This document shows, in pieces, positions 23,056-34,573 of a stretch of DNA of 58,220 bases. Position 1 is the stretch's first letter. Each line of letters begins with the position of its first letter. Made by a program: the position numbers and the translations under genes. Under the pieces are notes generated by a model that ran no database searches, had not been told where the DNA came from, and saw nothing but the letters and a program-made list of their open reading frames with translations. Origin of the DNA: Fragilaria crotonensis (Eukaryota; Bacillariophyta; Fragilariophyceae; Fragilariales; Fragilariaceae); contig JAKSYS010000387.1 of assembly GCA_022925895.1 (NCBI GenBank), positions 1 to 58,220 on the forward strand. The letters run 5' to 3'.

Positions 23056-24250
23056 GGTTGAGCCTTCCTACCAGCGTCTCCAGCTCTTTCACCTGGCAGT
23101 GGCCGTCAGCCCTCAGCTTCCTGACGTCCTCGGACCACGCAAGGTACTTGTCGGTTGGCAACGAAATCTCGAGCAGGCGCGTGTTGAGTCTCCACCCTAG
23201 GACGATCTGAACTTCTTCGGGCCTCCCCTCTGCGATGAGCTTCGGGATGGAAAGGATCGGACGGCGCGGGATCGGCTCGACTTCGTCGCCAGCGTGAGGT
23301 CGGCTGGTCAGGTGCATCGCGAGTGGCACAATGTGAGGCTGTCGCCGGCAGTTCTCGGGAGTGTCGAGGAACACGTTGATTAGGTCGTCAATGAACCCAT
23401 CCACGCGACCTCCGGATTTGGTCGGGGGGATGTGAACAGCCATCTTCCGTGCTTGGGTGATGGGGAACTCGGCCGGGAGCCGAGACGGCTCGGGCGTCGT
23501 CGGTTGCGCTGGGCTTCGGGTCTCGACTGGATCCCACTCATCGCACTGCCCTATCTCGTTGGCGAGGTCAGTTACCAGCTCAGAGAACATGCACCATGTG
23601 GGTGGGTTGGGAGACCCTCCGAAGGTGAGACGAAGAGAGAGGAAAGCCGTGTCCCCGTTTACTGCGATCGTCTGGGCAGCCGCGCGAACTGTGTGCGATG
23701 CGACGGTACGCGTCGCTGTAGTCGTACTTGCTGATGAGGATCAGTAGCATCGGGTTCTGCGACCGTAGGGCGACGATGAAGTGGATGATGCGTGGGAGAC
23801 ACCATCCATACACCATCTCCGTGTAGGCGGACATGTTGATTCGGGAGTTTATCGACGTGGGCTTCGCTCCGCGCCCCGTTGAAGCTCAGATCCTGCGTGA
23901 GCCGGAACTTTGCTTTTCGCTCTCCGTCCTGGTCGACCGACCACTGCTGTACTAACCCCAAGGGCTGTACCATTGCCCCAGGATCATCTTGACCACAGCG
24001 ATCGGTAGCGGGATTGTGAACCCGTGGATGACGTCCTGGCGAGGCTCGCCAACTCTGTCTTGATCCTCCTGGGCCGACTTGTGGTTTCCTCGCGCCAGCA
24101 TGGCCGTTACCTCGTCGTCCTTTTCATCGGGACTGAGCTCCCGCTCAAAGACGTACTGCATTCCCTTCGTGAGGAGGGATTCCAGGCGGGAAGTGAGGGT
24201 GCCGTCCGATGAGTGGCCGGAGGTCCCTGATTCGGCGGAACTCAGACCCG
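23056..24250 (-). pseudogene. Element B reverse transcriptase (frameshifted)
   Basis: Recognised by alignment with element C. An N-terminal box ends in 'MLARGNHKSA' (about 24080). The first catalytic Asp lies in 'KYDYSDAYRRIAHS' (about 23720), followed by 'LTFGGSPNPPTW' (about 23600) and the active-site box GFIDDLIN (about 23385), a Phe-Ile-Asp-Asp variant of YxDD. The thumb-like region ends 'LETLVGRLNHT', where copia A2 is inserted. At least three frames are used between 24250 and 23590. It copies element RNA, probably within a Gag particle. Confidence 0.85.
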
Positions 24251-25462
24251 AACCCGATGGTCGATGACTCGTTATCTTGGATCAGACGTCAAGGTCAAAG
24301 TCGAAGGATTTCAGTACCTCCGCGTTGTGCTCCGCGGCGGCTTCCGACATTGCGAACTGGATGGGGACATTGATGGGACTTCGGGGTGGTCGAGCAAATT
24401 CCTTGATTGCCTCCAGGAACCAGGCTGGGGTTCGAACTCGTCGCACGGCCCCGATGGCGGCTCCGAGAAGAAATGTGATGCATCCCCGGCAGGTGCTGGT
24501 CGCTTCTTGACGAATGAACGAGGCGGGTACTCACCTAGTGTCTCCCGGTCAGACGCGTCCGCATCCCTTAGGCGCTTGACGTTTCGTTCGTCGCCTTTTT
24601 GGGCGCTAGCTGATGGGCGCGAGTCGATTCCGCCTTGGTTGCGGTGTATTCCGCAGTGGTGAGCCGTCGTGCCAGGCGCGTCGTCGGGCTCAGGATACTC
24701 CTGATGCGCTCCGCTGCGCTCGTCGTCAGGCTCCCCGTTCGGTTTCGATCCTACCTTGCCGTCGTTCGGCTCGGGTGTTCCCTCTGCAGCGCTATCCCTG
24801 GAAGCCGCTTCGTGGCGCAGCCTGGCCCTCCGGGCTGAGGTCGCGTCAGCGATAAACGACGCCTCCGATCCTCGGTCATATCGCCGAACACGCTGGCTGG
24901 GACTTCGGTCTGCGTTCGGGGTACTGGCCGTGCTCGAAGTGGCTTGATTCGCGTTCTCCGGATCCGCATCGGATCTTGTTAGGGTGTGCGACGCGGGGTC
25001 CCGGTACATCTCGGGGCTCGTCGTTGGGGACGTGTGTCTGCGACCATACTGGTCGTGTCTGCGACCGTACTGGTCGCTGTTTGGGTCGTGTTCCCTTCTG
25101 GGCGCTCCGTCACCCGGTCCCGCCTTACTGGTGGGGTCCCTGAGTGCTTTTCCAGACCCCTTACTGGGGGCTGCTTGTGCTGTCCCGGCCTCCTTACTGG
25201 GTTCCGGATGATGCTCCTTTCCTCGCGTCCGTCGAGCCATTGAACTTTGACCGTCTGTGGGCGGGAGGGTGGGAGGAGGAAAATTTTGAGTGGCCATCAG
25301 TGGCGGAGGGGTTTGGCCCCGATGGCCGACGCCTTCAGGCATTATAAACTGCCTTAAAGCGGGCTGTGGCTGTCGCCCGGGCGCCCTCGGGCATGTCGAG
25401 GGCAGTGATGTGGGCCAGGGAGCAGCTCTGCTGGCACTTTCCGGTTGACTGAAACCGGACAC
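24251..25462 (-). pseudogene. Element B pol N-terminal linker, Pro/Ser/Arg-rich
   Basis: An open frame of 383 codons (24311-25462), probably starting at an internal Met near 25293. Composition is low-complexity Pro, Ser, Arg, Gly and Asp, with a tandem DQYGRRH pair (about 25028-25072) and three short repeats around a 'cttactgg' core (25120-25200). No known domain is visible. The last part lines up with element C ('EHNAEVLKSFDFDLD' here, 'RHNLAVLKRYDLDLD' there) but in a shifted frame, so this is the disordered N-terminus of the reverse transcriptase polyprotein. Confidence 0.6.
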
Positions 25463-27369
25463 ACATGGGTGCCTTCTGTGTCTTGTTCAGCCGCTTCGAG
25501 ATGCGTGTGTCCAGGAGCACTGGCCACCTTGAGCCCTGGCATTTTGGTGCCAAACAAGTCCAGGTAGTCGGTCCCGGCGGGCAGCCAGGTCGCTACGGGG
25601 TCGGTGTTCGGGTGGCTAACATCGTCCTTCGCTGCGGCTCCGGCTCCGGGTGTTGCTGGCTTCTTCTTCTTCGGGGCTTTATCGTTGGCGGCGACATTCC
25701 CCGCTCGCTTGGTTTTGTCCGGCGTCGAGGTGCTGGCCAGAGCGGTTGGTAGCACGACGTTCAATCCTTGGCCGTCTTCGAGTCGCTCGACGAGCTCCTC
25801 CGCCTTGTTTGCCAGGTAGCGGGACTGCCCCTCCGTCGCGATGTCCTCCCACCTCGTCACTTTGTTGAAGAATGTTTGGAGGTGCCGGTCGAGGGCGTAG
25901 CAAAACTTTGCCCCGAAGTCCTTCTCCGATTTGAACCTGTCGTTGAGGACTGTGGTCAGTTGAGACCATCGTCTTGGTTCGAGTATGTACGCCAGCCCCT
26001 TCCCTGCGATTGTCCCGTCGCAGGTCAGCAGTTCGAGCATGTCGAGGGCCGTCTGAAGTTGGACTCGTAGATCATTTGGTGTGTTCGGGGTGTAGAAGCC
26101 CTGTTTCATGTAAAACTCCAGGGTCGCTTCGTCCACATCCATCCCGAGGTACTCGCGCAGCAGTTCGTTACCACCTCTCCCCGTCTTGGATCCGAGATCC
26201 ACTGTCTTCGGGTGAAACATGAAGATGGTGTATCCGCCAGGGTTTGCCCTGTTCGGGTCCTGAGAGAGAAAGCCATTCGAGAGCATCGGTGGAATCCTCC
26301 CACTGAGAATGTCCCTCCCAGTCTCGTGTCTCGGACTGGATGAGGTTTATCGCCTTCTGCGGAGTCTTGCTCGTCGTTAAATTTGTCATGAACTCGGTCA
26401 TTACGGGCTCAGCGTTCATTCGTCTTGTGCAGAGCGAGGTGAAGAGGCCTCGCTGGGTTGGCCCCATGGCCTTCAGGATTGATTTCTCGGAGTCCTTCTT
26501 CTGTCTGTCGGCTTCGGCTCCTTCTTGAAATCGGCTGAGCAACGCGACCATGCTCTGCGAGGATGCTGCCATCATTTCCATGCTCGCGGTTCCTTCGGTC
26601 GTACCCGGGGCTCCGGCGACCCCTCCCGTTGGGAGGGTCCTCTGCTCCCCTGCTACTAGTCTACTTCGGACTCCTCGAATGAGGTGACTCATCATTGTGC
26701 TCTCGGGGACGTCGACGAGACGGATCTCCCGGAGTAGTCCGTTCTCAGAGGCCCACAGCATGGCTAACGTGTCTTCAAGTCCTTCCGCTTCCGCTTCCCG
26801 CTCCGTGCTGATCTCGTCGTCGTCTGCCGCTGCATTCTGGAAGGCTTCTATGATCGCGAAGGCTAGGTCCCTGGCTGATATGACTTTAGCTCCCCCCCGA
26901 CTTCTTCGAAGATCCCAGGTGTGATGAGGCAGTGGTTCGGGCGATTCGTCAGGATTGGGTTCCCTTCTTCCGCGAGGTTTGCGAATTCTTCTGGCGACTC
27001 GGCTGACATCATGCTTTCCAAGGTTGGGACAGCAAACGCTCCCCTGTTCCCTTCATCCTCGCCGGGATCGGGGTTTCGTACCACGGCTGGAGCCACCATC
27101 TCGTCCCGGTCGACGGTTTTGAAGGTGGTTGTGTCCTCGATGTTTCCGTGCGCGAACGCGAGCGAAAATCCGGCGTCGGTGTTGCAGGCGAACCCGTGGT
27201 GGATCAGCTGCATGATTCCTCTGCTTCCCGGGACCAGTAACATGTTCCCATAGTCGCTCCCCGTGATTGTCTCTGTCAGCTTAGCGGCGTTGTTGAGGTG
27301 CCCCCTCTGTCTTCCTTGCCATTGCTGCTCCGTTCGTTTCAAAGAGCGCCTGAAAAGGTCCTCCATCAT
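25335..27369 (-). pseudogene. Element B Gag-like protein with CCCH-type zinc finger
   Basis: First gene of the element, starting near ATG 27369. It runs through frames 27369-26863, 26761-26168, 26286-25354 and a final frame ending at TAA 25335-25337. One shift coincides with a run of seven C at 26891-26897. The middle part is helical ('LRVQLQTALDMLELLTCDG', 'LEPRRWSQLTTVLNDRFKS'). The C-terminus has a Cys-x8-Cys-x3-Cys-x3-His cluster (MCVRFQSTGKCQQSCSLAH, about 25415-25470). A similar cluster closes the Gag of element C, so this is probably the family's nucleic-acid-binding domain. The role as particle protein is inferred from position. Confidence 0.72.
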
Positions 27370-27443
27370 CCCGATTTCGGGCGTAAAAATCAGTCCACTT
27401 GTTCATAGCAGTATTTCCTGCGATGTTAACCATGGGAGCCATT

Positions 27444-27800
27444 GAAAATTAAACGATTAGTAAGCTATTGACTTAGTTGCTGGGATGGAAGTTTGCTTGG
27501 CACAGTCGGTTCACTTTGGTGGATCGATGTGGGCAAAATCTCCCACTCCAGCGGCTTGGATCGGCGAGTTCACGTTGCAGCTAGTTTTCGCGTTCAACGG
27601 TGAATCGTGGATGTCACCGTATCCATTACGTATGTATGCATACAACATGCCGATACGACATGCCGATATGAACTGCCGCTCCGGGGCAACGATAGTACAG
27701 GTAGTCGTGCCCGTAGTGCTGCCCGTACAGTACTTTCGTGCCCCGTTGTAGTAGTGGCGCTGGAGGCACAGTACTGTGCTCCCACCCCAGACCATGTAAC
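27444..27800 (-). repeat. Element B repeat A1 (5' terminus)
   Basis: Outer copy of the 355-bp repeat A (other copy 13950-14304). Its end at 27800, '...ccatgtaac', marks the junction with the gypsy integrase gene. Confidence 0.92.
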
Positions 27801-28301
27801 CACGTATGGTCCAATCAAGTCTACGTTTACACGAGACCAGGGAAGTTCTTCAGCTTCCTTAGGAGGTAAGCGTCCGTACTTCTTCCTTTGTTTCTTAAAT
27901 AGTTGACACGTACGACATGTCTTACAGAATGTCTCAACGTGACTACGTAATTTTGGCCACGTACATGTTTGACGTATCGTTGCCTCAGTGCGTGATTCGC
28001 CTGGGTGTGCTAGGTACTCATGATACCAAGCTACTACGCGTTGTTGAAGTTGAATGGGAATATATATTTTTCCCTGGTACGTAATGACCTCAACTCCTTC
28101 AATCGTTTTGGTATTGAAGTTTTGACTTTTTGATTTCGTACTTCTTCGTTTAAGTTCGTTATCTAACCGTTGGTATTTAGCGATTAGCGTAGGACTTAAC
28201 GGAAAGTCCGTTTCTTTGACGTCCGCCTTTGTCATGAAGATGTAAGCCATACTATCATTTGTAGGCTCTGCGGGTAACTTCTCATTGAAGTTTGCATCTA
28301 A
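27801..28301 (-). pseudogene. G integrase N-terminus (zinc-binding) and start of core
   Basis: After a linker the frame reads 'LQQRVVAWYHEYLAHPGES' with 'TCTWPKLRSHVETFCKTC', giving the His-His-Cys-Cys zinc-binding domain of gypsy integrases. The core starts 'PWSRVNVDLIGPY' (first catalytic Asp). At 27801 the frame is cut by element B and resumes at 13724. Confidence 0.88.
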
Positions 28302-29393
28302 TCATGACAAGGCGTCAGCAATGACGTTCTTCTCTCCTTTCATATGCAGAAAGGTAGGTCCAAACTCTTCTATTAGGAGTCTCCATCGTATTATACGATC
28401 GGTGGACATTTTCTGATATAGGAGATTCTTATGATCTGTATGTACTATCAGTTTTTGACCTAATAGTATATTTTTGAATTCCTTAAGTGTTTCTACTATG
28501 GATAACAGCTCTTGTTCACCAGTCGTGTAACGTTTTTGAGCGCTGTTAAGTTTCCTACTGTAGAAAGCTAACTGACGGTCATTTTGCATTATGACTGCTC
28601 CCAGTTGATAATCACTGGAGTCCGTATAAATGTGAAAGTCTTTTGAGAAGTCAGGATAAGCCAGTAATGTCTCTCGACTAATTATGGCCTTAATGTCTTC
28701 AAATGCTTTCTGTTCTTTATCATGCCAAATAAATTTAGCTTTGGCAGAACACAGCGCCGTAAGCGGTGCTAGTATGTGACTTCTACGTCGCCACATGTCA
28801 CGGTAGTAATTGATCATACCTAAGAAACGTCTTAACTGCCGTTTGGTAGTTGGTGGTGTCAGCCGCATAATCGCTTCCACTTTCTTAGGTTGAGGTTGGA
28901 TACCGCGACGAGTAATCCAATAGCCTAAGTAATCAATCTCGGTCACAGCGAACGAGGATTGACGTAGGTTAACGGCAAAGCCAACATCAGTTAGGCGTTG
29001 CAACACGAGTTCAGCATGCTGAAGATGGTCCTCGTAGGAACCTGCTGTTGTAATCAGTATGTCATCTAAGTACGCACGCACATTAGGCAAATCGCCCATA
29101 ATATCGTTAATTATGGCCTGAAAGATGTCAGGACTGCCATTCAAGCCCATAGGTAGGCGACAGTAGCGATATTTGCCCCAGGGTACAATCATCGTACATA
29201 GATAGCTGGATTCTTTATCCAGTACAATATGGTAGTAGCCCATACTTAAGTCCAGAGCCGTTGCCCAATTAAACCCTTCAAGTTTCTGAAGAAGGTCTGC
29301 AATCTTGGGTAACGGGTATGGTTTACGTTTTATGTAACTATTAAGTACACGAAAGTCCGTTAGGACTCGAACGTCACCAGTCTTTTTAGGCTA
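28302..29393 (-). pseudogene. G reverse transcriptase and RNase H
   Basis: An open frame between two in-frame stops: TAG (29391-29393) after 'EWAAPTFI' and TGA (28302-28304) after 'NVIADALS'. It contains 'TDFRVLNSYIKRKPYPLPKI', the catalytic box YLDDILIT (about 29065), the 'LGYWITRRGIQPQPKKVEAI' thumb region, and the gypsy RNase H with 'FHIYTDSSDYQLGAVI' and 'IVHTDHKNLL'. Both stops could arise from single C-to-T changes (CAG to TAG, CGA to TGA). Apart from them this is the best kept part of G. Confidence 0.93.
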
Positions 29394-30417
29394 TATGAAC
29401 GTTGGTGCCGCCCACTCGGAGTCATTGCACTTCGTTAATACTCCTATGTCACATAGGCGTTGAATTTCTTTCTTCGTTGTTTCCTCGTAGCATTTTGGTA
29501 CAGGGAACGGACGAGCGTGATACGGCTTCTCATCCTTATTTAAGGGCCGTAGTTCGAGATGTACAGGCGGTACATAAAGTACGCCCAGTCCTCCACGAAA
29601 CAACTTCGGGTACTTACGTAGCGAACGTACGAGTTGTTCTTGTTGATCGTTATTTAGGTGCGTATCCATGTGTGCGTAGTCATCCAGATCTAACGCACTA
29701 TAGTCTGCATCCAGTATACGTTTCTGCCTTGCTTCTGCTTCCTTGAGTACCATAGGTTCGATACTGTGGTAGTAGATAGCTGTAGCATTCTGTAGATCGG
29801 ATATTACGTGTTTTTCTTTCATGGGAATTTCTACACCTTCCCATACTATCCGTTGTGTATTGAAATTAATTTCGATACCTAATTCTGATAGTAAATCAGC
29901 ACCGATGATCATGTCATACTGTGCATTCTTGCGCAATGTATGTGTGTCCTCGTGACACACCCATTGTACTATCTTTGACGTACTAAACTCGGGTAATTTG
30001 AATTTAATTTCCCGTTGCAGTTTTGTTACAAATTGACCACCCATAGTGTGCCATCGTGTATGTGATGTTTTGAATACCGGTCCAGTTAAGCCCCGTATCG
30101 CATCCTTAAGTATAATTGTCGCAGATGCTCCAGTGTCTAGCAAAATGCGAACGATGCCGGGTTTGCCTGTTCCCATCACTTCGCCCACGACTTCGGTGGT
30201 TTTGTGTTTTTGTTTTTGTCTCTTACTGCCATGGCCATCTTTGGATGGCAATATCTCACTAGTAAATAAACCAAAGTAGATGGAACTTTCGTCACTATCT
30301 TCTTTAGTCTCTACTGTGCTAATTGTAGTCTTTGGACTGAACATTTCCACAATTTCTGCATCCGAATTCTTGGGTGTAAAGTCGCGGACCTTACGCTTGC
30401 CAGACCGCCCCATGCAG
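29394..30417 (-). pseudogene. G protease and start of reverse transcriptase
   Basis: Contains a canonical retropepsin active site, 'RILLDTGASATIIL' (about 30110-30145), and the flap-side 'DMIIGADLLSELGI' (about 29895). The 'VHLELRPLNKDEKPYHARP' entry into reverse transcriptase precedes the TAG at 29391. Upstream it begins at 'GRSGKRKVRDFTP' next to element C, which separates it from gag at 37016. Unlike the copia proteases here, it keeps the Asp-Thr-Gly-Ala motif. Confidence 0.9.
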
Positions 30418-30424
30418 AGCATGG

Positions 30425-30499
30425 CCAGGAGGTAACCGGCGCCAGGGGCGCCGATGAACCTAGGCATCGGGCCAGGAGAGGAGGTGTGGGTGGGTGGGA
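30425..30499. other. Unassigned 75-bp segment at the C/gypsy boundary
   Basis: Contains 'ccaggaggtaaccgg' (30425-30439) and 'ccgatgaacctagg' (30451-30464), both also found in the 3' untranslated region of copia D, followed by a purine-rich GGTGTGGGTGGGTGGG tract. It belongs neither to the gypsy frame nor to the C direct repeat. Confidence 0.5.
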
Positions 30500-30654
30500 T
30501 TAACTAGAGTAGTGTCTTTGTCGATTCGAGTTCGTTCGGATTGTGAGCAATTCGTATCTTGTGTTGTGTTGTGTCGTGGTGTTCGTCTGTCTGTGTCTCG
30601 TGTTCGTCTGTCTGATGGCGACTGCCCGTCCTTTCCCGATCTTCGGACATGCCA
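30500..30654 (-). repeat. Element C direct repeat, 3' copy
   Basis: Identical as read to 36861-37015, from 'attaactagagtagtg' to 'cggacatgccac'. Confidence 0.95.
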
Positions 30655-31740
30655 CGAAATAAATTCCGAGTCTTGTCCAAATTTCTCTAAGTCCGTTTAG
30701 TCGGATGAGTCGTCTGCTTCGTGGTTTCGTCGTACCGTTGTCTCGCGCACTGTCGCGTCGATTCGTGTGTTGTCTGTGGTCATTCTCGTTTCTCTTTGTG
30801 CTCGTGAGACTAGTAGAAATAAATAGATGGCATCGGAATCTGGTCCTAATAGTTTTGTCTCTCTCTCTGGTTCGTCTCGCGGTGTCGGTCCCGTGATAGT
30901 TATCTAGCGGGGGTCCGTCGCGCGATTGTGAGTCGACCTGGTTTCCGCCATTTTCCGGTTGTCGTTCGTCCGCAGAATCTGGGGCGATCGTGTAGAAAGA
31001 TTGTCGACTCGTCATGCGTGCGGCTACTCCGAGTGTCGAGTCCGGCACTTGAATTCGGAGGTATCTCATGAACGTCTGGCTTCGCCACCTCCCCACCATC
31101 TGAATCGTCTCACTTGGAACTCCGGCGAGGTGCATGGCCATCGCGGCGCCTGATCTGATCGAGTGAGTGCCGATGCCACTCGCCTGGAGGCCAAGCCTCT
31201 CCTCCCCTGCGAGAGTCGTCGCCATCCTGAGCTGCCTCAGTATGGACTTGGAAGAGATGTGTTGGGGTTCGTCTGAGTCCTGCGTCCTGACGGCGTTAAT
31301 CTTCGGGTTCGTCCGTGAATGGCAATCGTAACTCCGTACCCTCGTCGTCAGGTCCGCTAGCACGCGGACGGGGCAGATGTCCGTTTGTCCCTGCCTGTCG
31401 TTTCGATGCTGAGTCACTGTCGCGCCTTTGTCCCCGTTCTTTGTCGCCGGAAGGTGATCGACACGGTGTCGGCATTCTCCAGTTGTCCTCGGTCGATTGT
31501 CTGCAGGTCCTGTCCCTTCTGTCGGAAACGAACGTCGTCCACTCTGATCACTGATGTCGTCCGTCGGCTTCCGACATCGGAATATTCGCACGACCTCATG
31601 GCGAAAAAGAACGCGACCACCACAAGTTGTCCAATAGCGATGTCCGTCTCGTTTCTTGCCCAGGATCGAACCTTTCGAATCACCTCTAACGGCAGCGCCT
31701 GCTGTGGGGGTAGGTCCTGGGTCCTCGTCGGCGTAACGTT
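30655..31740 (-). pseudogene. Element C tyrosine recombinase
   Basis: The first catalytic Arg is in 'FFFAMRSCEYSDVG' (about 31595). The second box GTHSIRSGAAM (about 31160) keeps the H-x-x-R pair. 'MVGRWRSQTFMRYLRIQV' (about 31050-31100) supplies the last His/Trp-type box and the Tyr nucleophile. The first box lies in frame 31683-31414, while the flanking parts lie in the long frame 32662-30500, so two compensating one-base shifts are needed. The catalytic residues are all present, unlike in element B. Confidence 0.86.
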
Positions 31741-33615
31741 TCAGTTGTAAAGCCAGAAGGGGGTCGAGTCGTCCGGCGGCGTCGTGGATTGGGCTCTCAA
31801 ATTTGTTAAGCCTGAAGGCCTGAGCCACACCGTCGAGGGTGGCACGAATGGAACCGGACAAGGGTCCATTGCCAGCTTCCTGAGGTTGTCGGGAGCGAAG
31901 CCGTCCGTCCCGAAGGGCGGCGGCGAAGCAGGCGAACGTTTCTGCTTTCGCTTCTCGTCCGAGTCCTTGGAGAAAAGGCTCCCTCCCGACTCCGTCGATT
32001 CGTCCGAGGAATCTTTCGTAACAGCGCCAGCTGCTATCGCGCTTGGCACGGGTTGAGTCGGCAAGAGCTGCGTTTTGGGCAGCAGCTGCAGCCAGCCTCC
32101 AATCTGCGAAATAAGGGCTGGCCGCAAAGGGATGATCCTGAAGTTCTGTGGAACAAACGGTGAGCAGTTTTTCGTGATCAAGTCTGTCAGTGCCGCGTCG
32201 TCTAGAGCGAAATCTCGGGAGAGCATGTCCGCCACCTTGTTCTCTTTCCCGGGGGAACCACTGCGTGTAGTGGTCTATCTCGTGCGTGAGGCAGAAATCA
32301 GCGAACGCTCGGGCTATCGTCAGGTGAAGCGGACAATCGTCGTTGAAGTTCGACTTAGCAAGCCATCCCGCTGCTGAGGTGCTGTCTCCTGACTGAGCAG
32401 AACGTCTTCGTCCGTCCACGCGGCCCCTTCGTGGAATTCCACGATCATCCCCACAAAGGCAGCAAGGAACTCGAGAGTGTTTAGGGTCGCTCGCCCCAGC
32501 AGGTGCTCTGGTAGCTGATATCGCCACGCCAGGCCGCTCTTGAGGCAGTAGCCTCCGATGCCTTGTGGGCATGCGTCCACCCTCACTATGCGCGTCGGCC
32601 ACCGGCAAACCAGCCTGTTGATCGAGATACCTCGCGACGCCTTCTGAAGGAAAGCCTTCCACAGAATCAGGTCGTCCAGTTGGGGTTTGGTCAGTCTCGC
32701 CTTCCCGGCCTGCTTCGAACGCTCGCAGGCCTTGTATAGCCTTCCCATAAAGTGTCTTGCGTAAGGGATGACGTAGGCGGCGTGGCTAAAACGTCCGAGG
32801 GTCGTCTCTAGGTCTCTCGTCGTCACGAAGGCATGTCTGTGCGTCAGCATCCTGTCAACGGCTTGCGTCCAGCTCATGTGCTTATCGTGAGGCAGTGCGA
32901 CGACGAAGCGGCGTGTGTCCACGATCCATCCGAGGATCATCTTCCTCTCGGATGGTTTGGCCTCGGCCAGGAACTTTGGGATCGCAAGGATATCGTCTCT
33001 GGGAAAAGTCTCCTTAACCTCGGGGTCGCAAGGCCTCCCGACCAGGTGGAGCGCCAGCGGGATCGCGGCAGCGCTCTTTCTGCGTCGCGGGGTTGAAGGC
33101 CCCAAAATGTCGTCCAGGTAGCAGTCGAAGCGAGGGAGGTCGTCGTAGGGTGGATAGTTCACTGCGAAGTAGTCCGCCTTGCCGAAAACACTCATTTTGT
33201 CGACCGACCCTTTGTCATTGTCCACTGCCCCTTCGGTGTCCAGGAGGTGCTGGTGCGGCGAGTGGTAGACGCTCGGATCCCAGTCGTCCCTGCGGACAAG
33301 GTCGTTTGCCAAGTCCGTGATCATCTCCGACACGTCGCTCCATTGCGATGGGTTTGGCGCTCCACCGAACGTCATCCTCAGCGCCACTAACAGCAGGTCG
33401 TCGATACTCGTGCAGGACTTCATGGCTGTGGCTGCTTTGAGATGGATTCGTCTGTAGGCGGATTTGCAGTCGACCTTCGTCATCCAGATAGGCTCGTCTG
33501 GCCATAGTTGGCGCAGGAACGAGATGTGGTACATGAGTCTGCTGAATGCTTTTCCGAAACGTGCTTCTGTCAGTTGGGATGTGTCCACGCGTTCATTTAC
33601 GCTTCGTCCTGCCAC
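31741..33615 (-). pseudogene. Element C reverse transcriptase core and RNase H
   Basis: An open frame from 33615 to 32320 contains 'MTKVDCKSAYRRIHLKAAT' (first Asp), 'RMTFGGAPNPSQWSDV' and the active-site box CYLDDILG (about 33110). RNase H begins at 'RIVRVDACPQGIGGYCL' (about 32570). A one-base deletion near 32390 moves the end of RNase H ('STSAAGWLAKSNFND') to the next frame. Another shift gives 'MADMLSRDFALDD' (32235), the conserved end before the recombinase. It aligns with element B throughout. Confidence 0.88.
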
Positions 33616-34573
33616 TCCGCTCGGGCTGAATGACTGGTCATGTGTCAGTCGGAGTTTCTCTATTGAATTTCCTTTCGTCGATCGACGTCTGCGCGACCAT
33701 CCCCAGAGGCGCGACCTCGCATCCCTTGATCTCTAAGGCGGCTTCTCGCGGCAGTGGTAGCTGCCAACCCCTTGAGGCTTCGTCCTTCAGCATGGATATC
33801 AACTTTGCCTCGTGGCCTCGGGCCGATTTGTGATTGCCGCGAGCTAAGTTGGCGCGCACGTCCGCGAGGCGGTCAGAATCCGAGATCTCGCGAAGCGGGA
33901 ACTCGGCCCCTTCGGAGATGCGCTCCTGAAAACGCGGCCAGAGAGGGTGGGCGGACAGGAGCGGGGCGAGAAGTTCGGTGGGGCGAAACTCGGATCCCGG
34001 CGTCAGGGCGCTGAACGGCTGGGCCCGAAGGGCGGCGTCGAGGTCGAGGCGTACCGTTTGAGCACCGCGAGGTTGTGGCGGGCGGCGTCGTGCGTCCAGT
34101 CGAAGCGAAACTCCGTCGCGTGGGTGCGCGGTTGGCCGGAGTGCAAAATAGTGGCAAGGGCATCGGCCAGGCGTGGTTCGGGAGTCGGGAACGGCGAGTC
34201 GACGTTCGGGAGCGGGATCGTCGGCAATGGCACCAACGATGGGAACTTACCGGGAAGCGGGCGTGGCGTGTCTGCGAGGGCTGATGTCGGCGCGTCGTGG
34301 GCGTCTCCGGGCGACAATGCGCGCCACGGAGTGGTCGGTCGGTGGCGAGTCGAGGGCGGGAGCGTAGCGCTCAGGCCCGACTTCGTTTCGTGACGGGTCG
34401 TCGCGGGCTGGCGAGAGATGCGGGGCGTCGGCGACGTGGCGGGGCGAGAAGGTTCGTGCGCGTGGGTTCCCGCGGGACTGTCTCGGGCGGCAGATTCCGA
34501 TAAAGTCCGGGGCGTCCTACGTGGCGTCTGTTGTGGAACTCGGCCGTCGACCGTTCCTGGTCGAACGCCCATT
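33616..34573 (-). pseudogene. Element C pol N-terminal region
   Basis: Pro/Arg/Thr-rich start of the polyprotein (frame 34848-34003), then 'RHNLAVLKRYDLDLD' by frame change near 34030, then 'VRANLARGNHKSARGHEAKL' (33859-33638), which leads into the reverse transcriptase core. No separate enzyme domain is visible. It matches the equivalent region of B (24251-25462) only in short conserved blocks. Confidence 0.65.

Larger units (their letters stand above)
13725..27800 (-). mobile_element. DIRS-order (tyrosine-recombinase) retrotransposon B with split direct repeats
   Basis: Minus-strand order: repeat A1 (27444-27800), Gag-like gene, reverse transcriptase, RNase H, tyrosine recombinase, repeat B1 (14305-14517), repeat A2 (13950-14304), repeat B2 (13725-13938). 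The A-internal-B-A-B arrangement is the split-direct-repeat structure of PAT/Ngaro/TOC-type elements. There is no target duplication: excision joins 13724 to 27801 and restores the gypsy integrase frame, as expected for recombinase integration. Without the nested copia A2 it is about 7.5 kb. Its base composition looks clearly richer in GC than the gypsy host. I saw no methyltransferase domain. Confidence 0.9.

Noticed and set aside
24311-25462. 383-codon frame in element B as a separate novel protein
   Set aside because: Low-complexity composition and position match the N-terminal linker of the reverse transcriptase polyprotein in element C.
30500-32662. 720-codon frame in element C taken as one intact protein
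   Set aside because: Its first part and a middle part are out of frame with the conserved RNase H and recombinase boxes, which lie in overlapping frames; openness comes from GC-rich composition.
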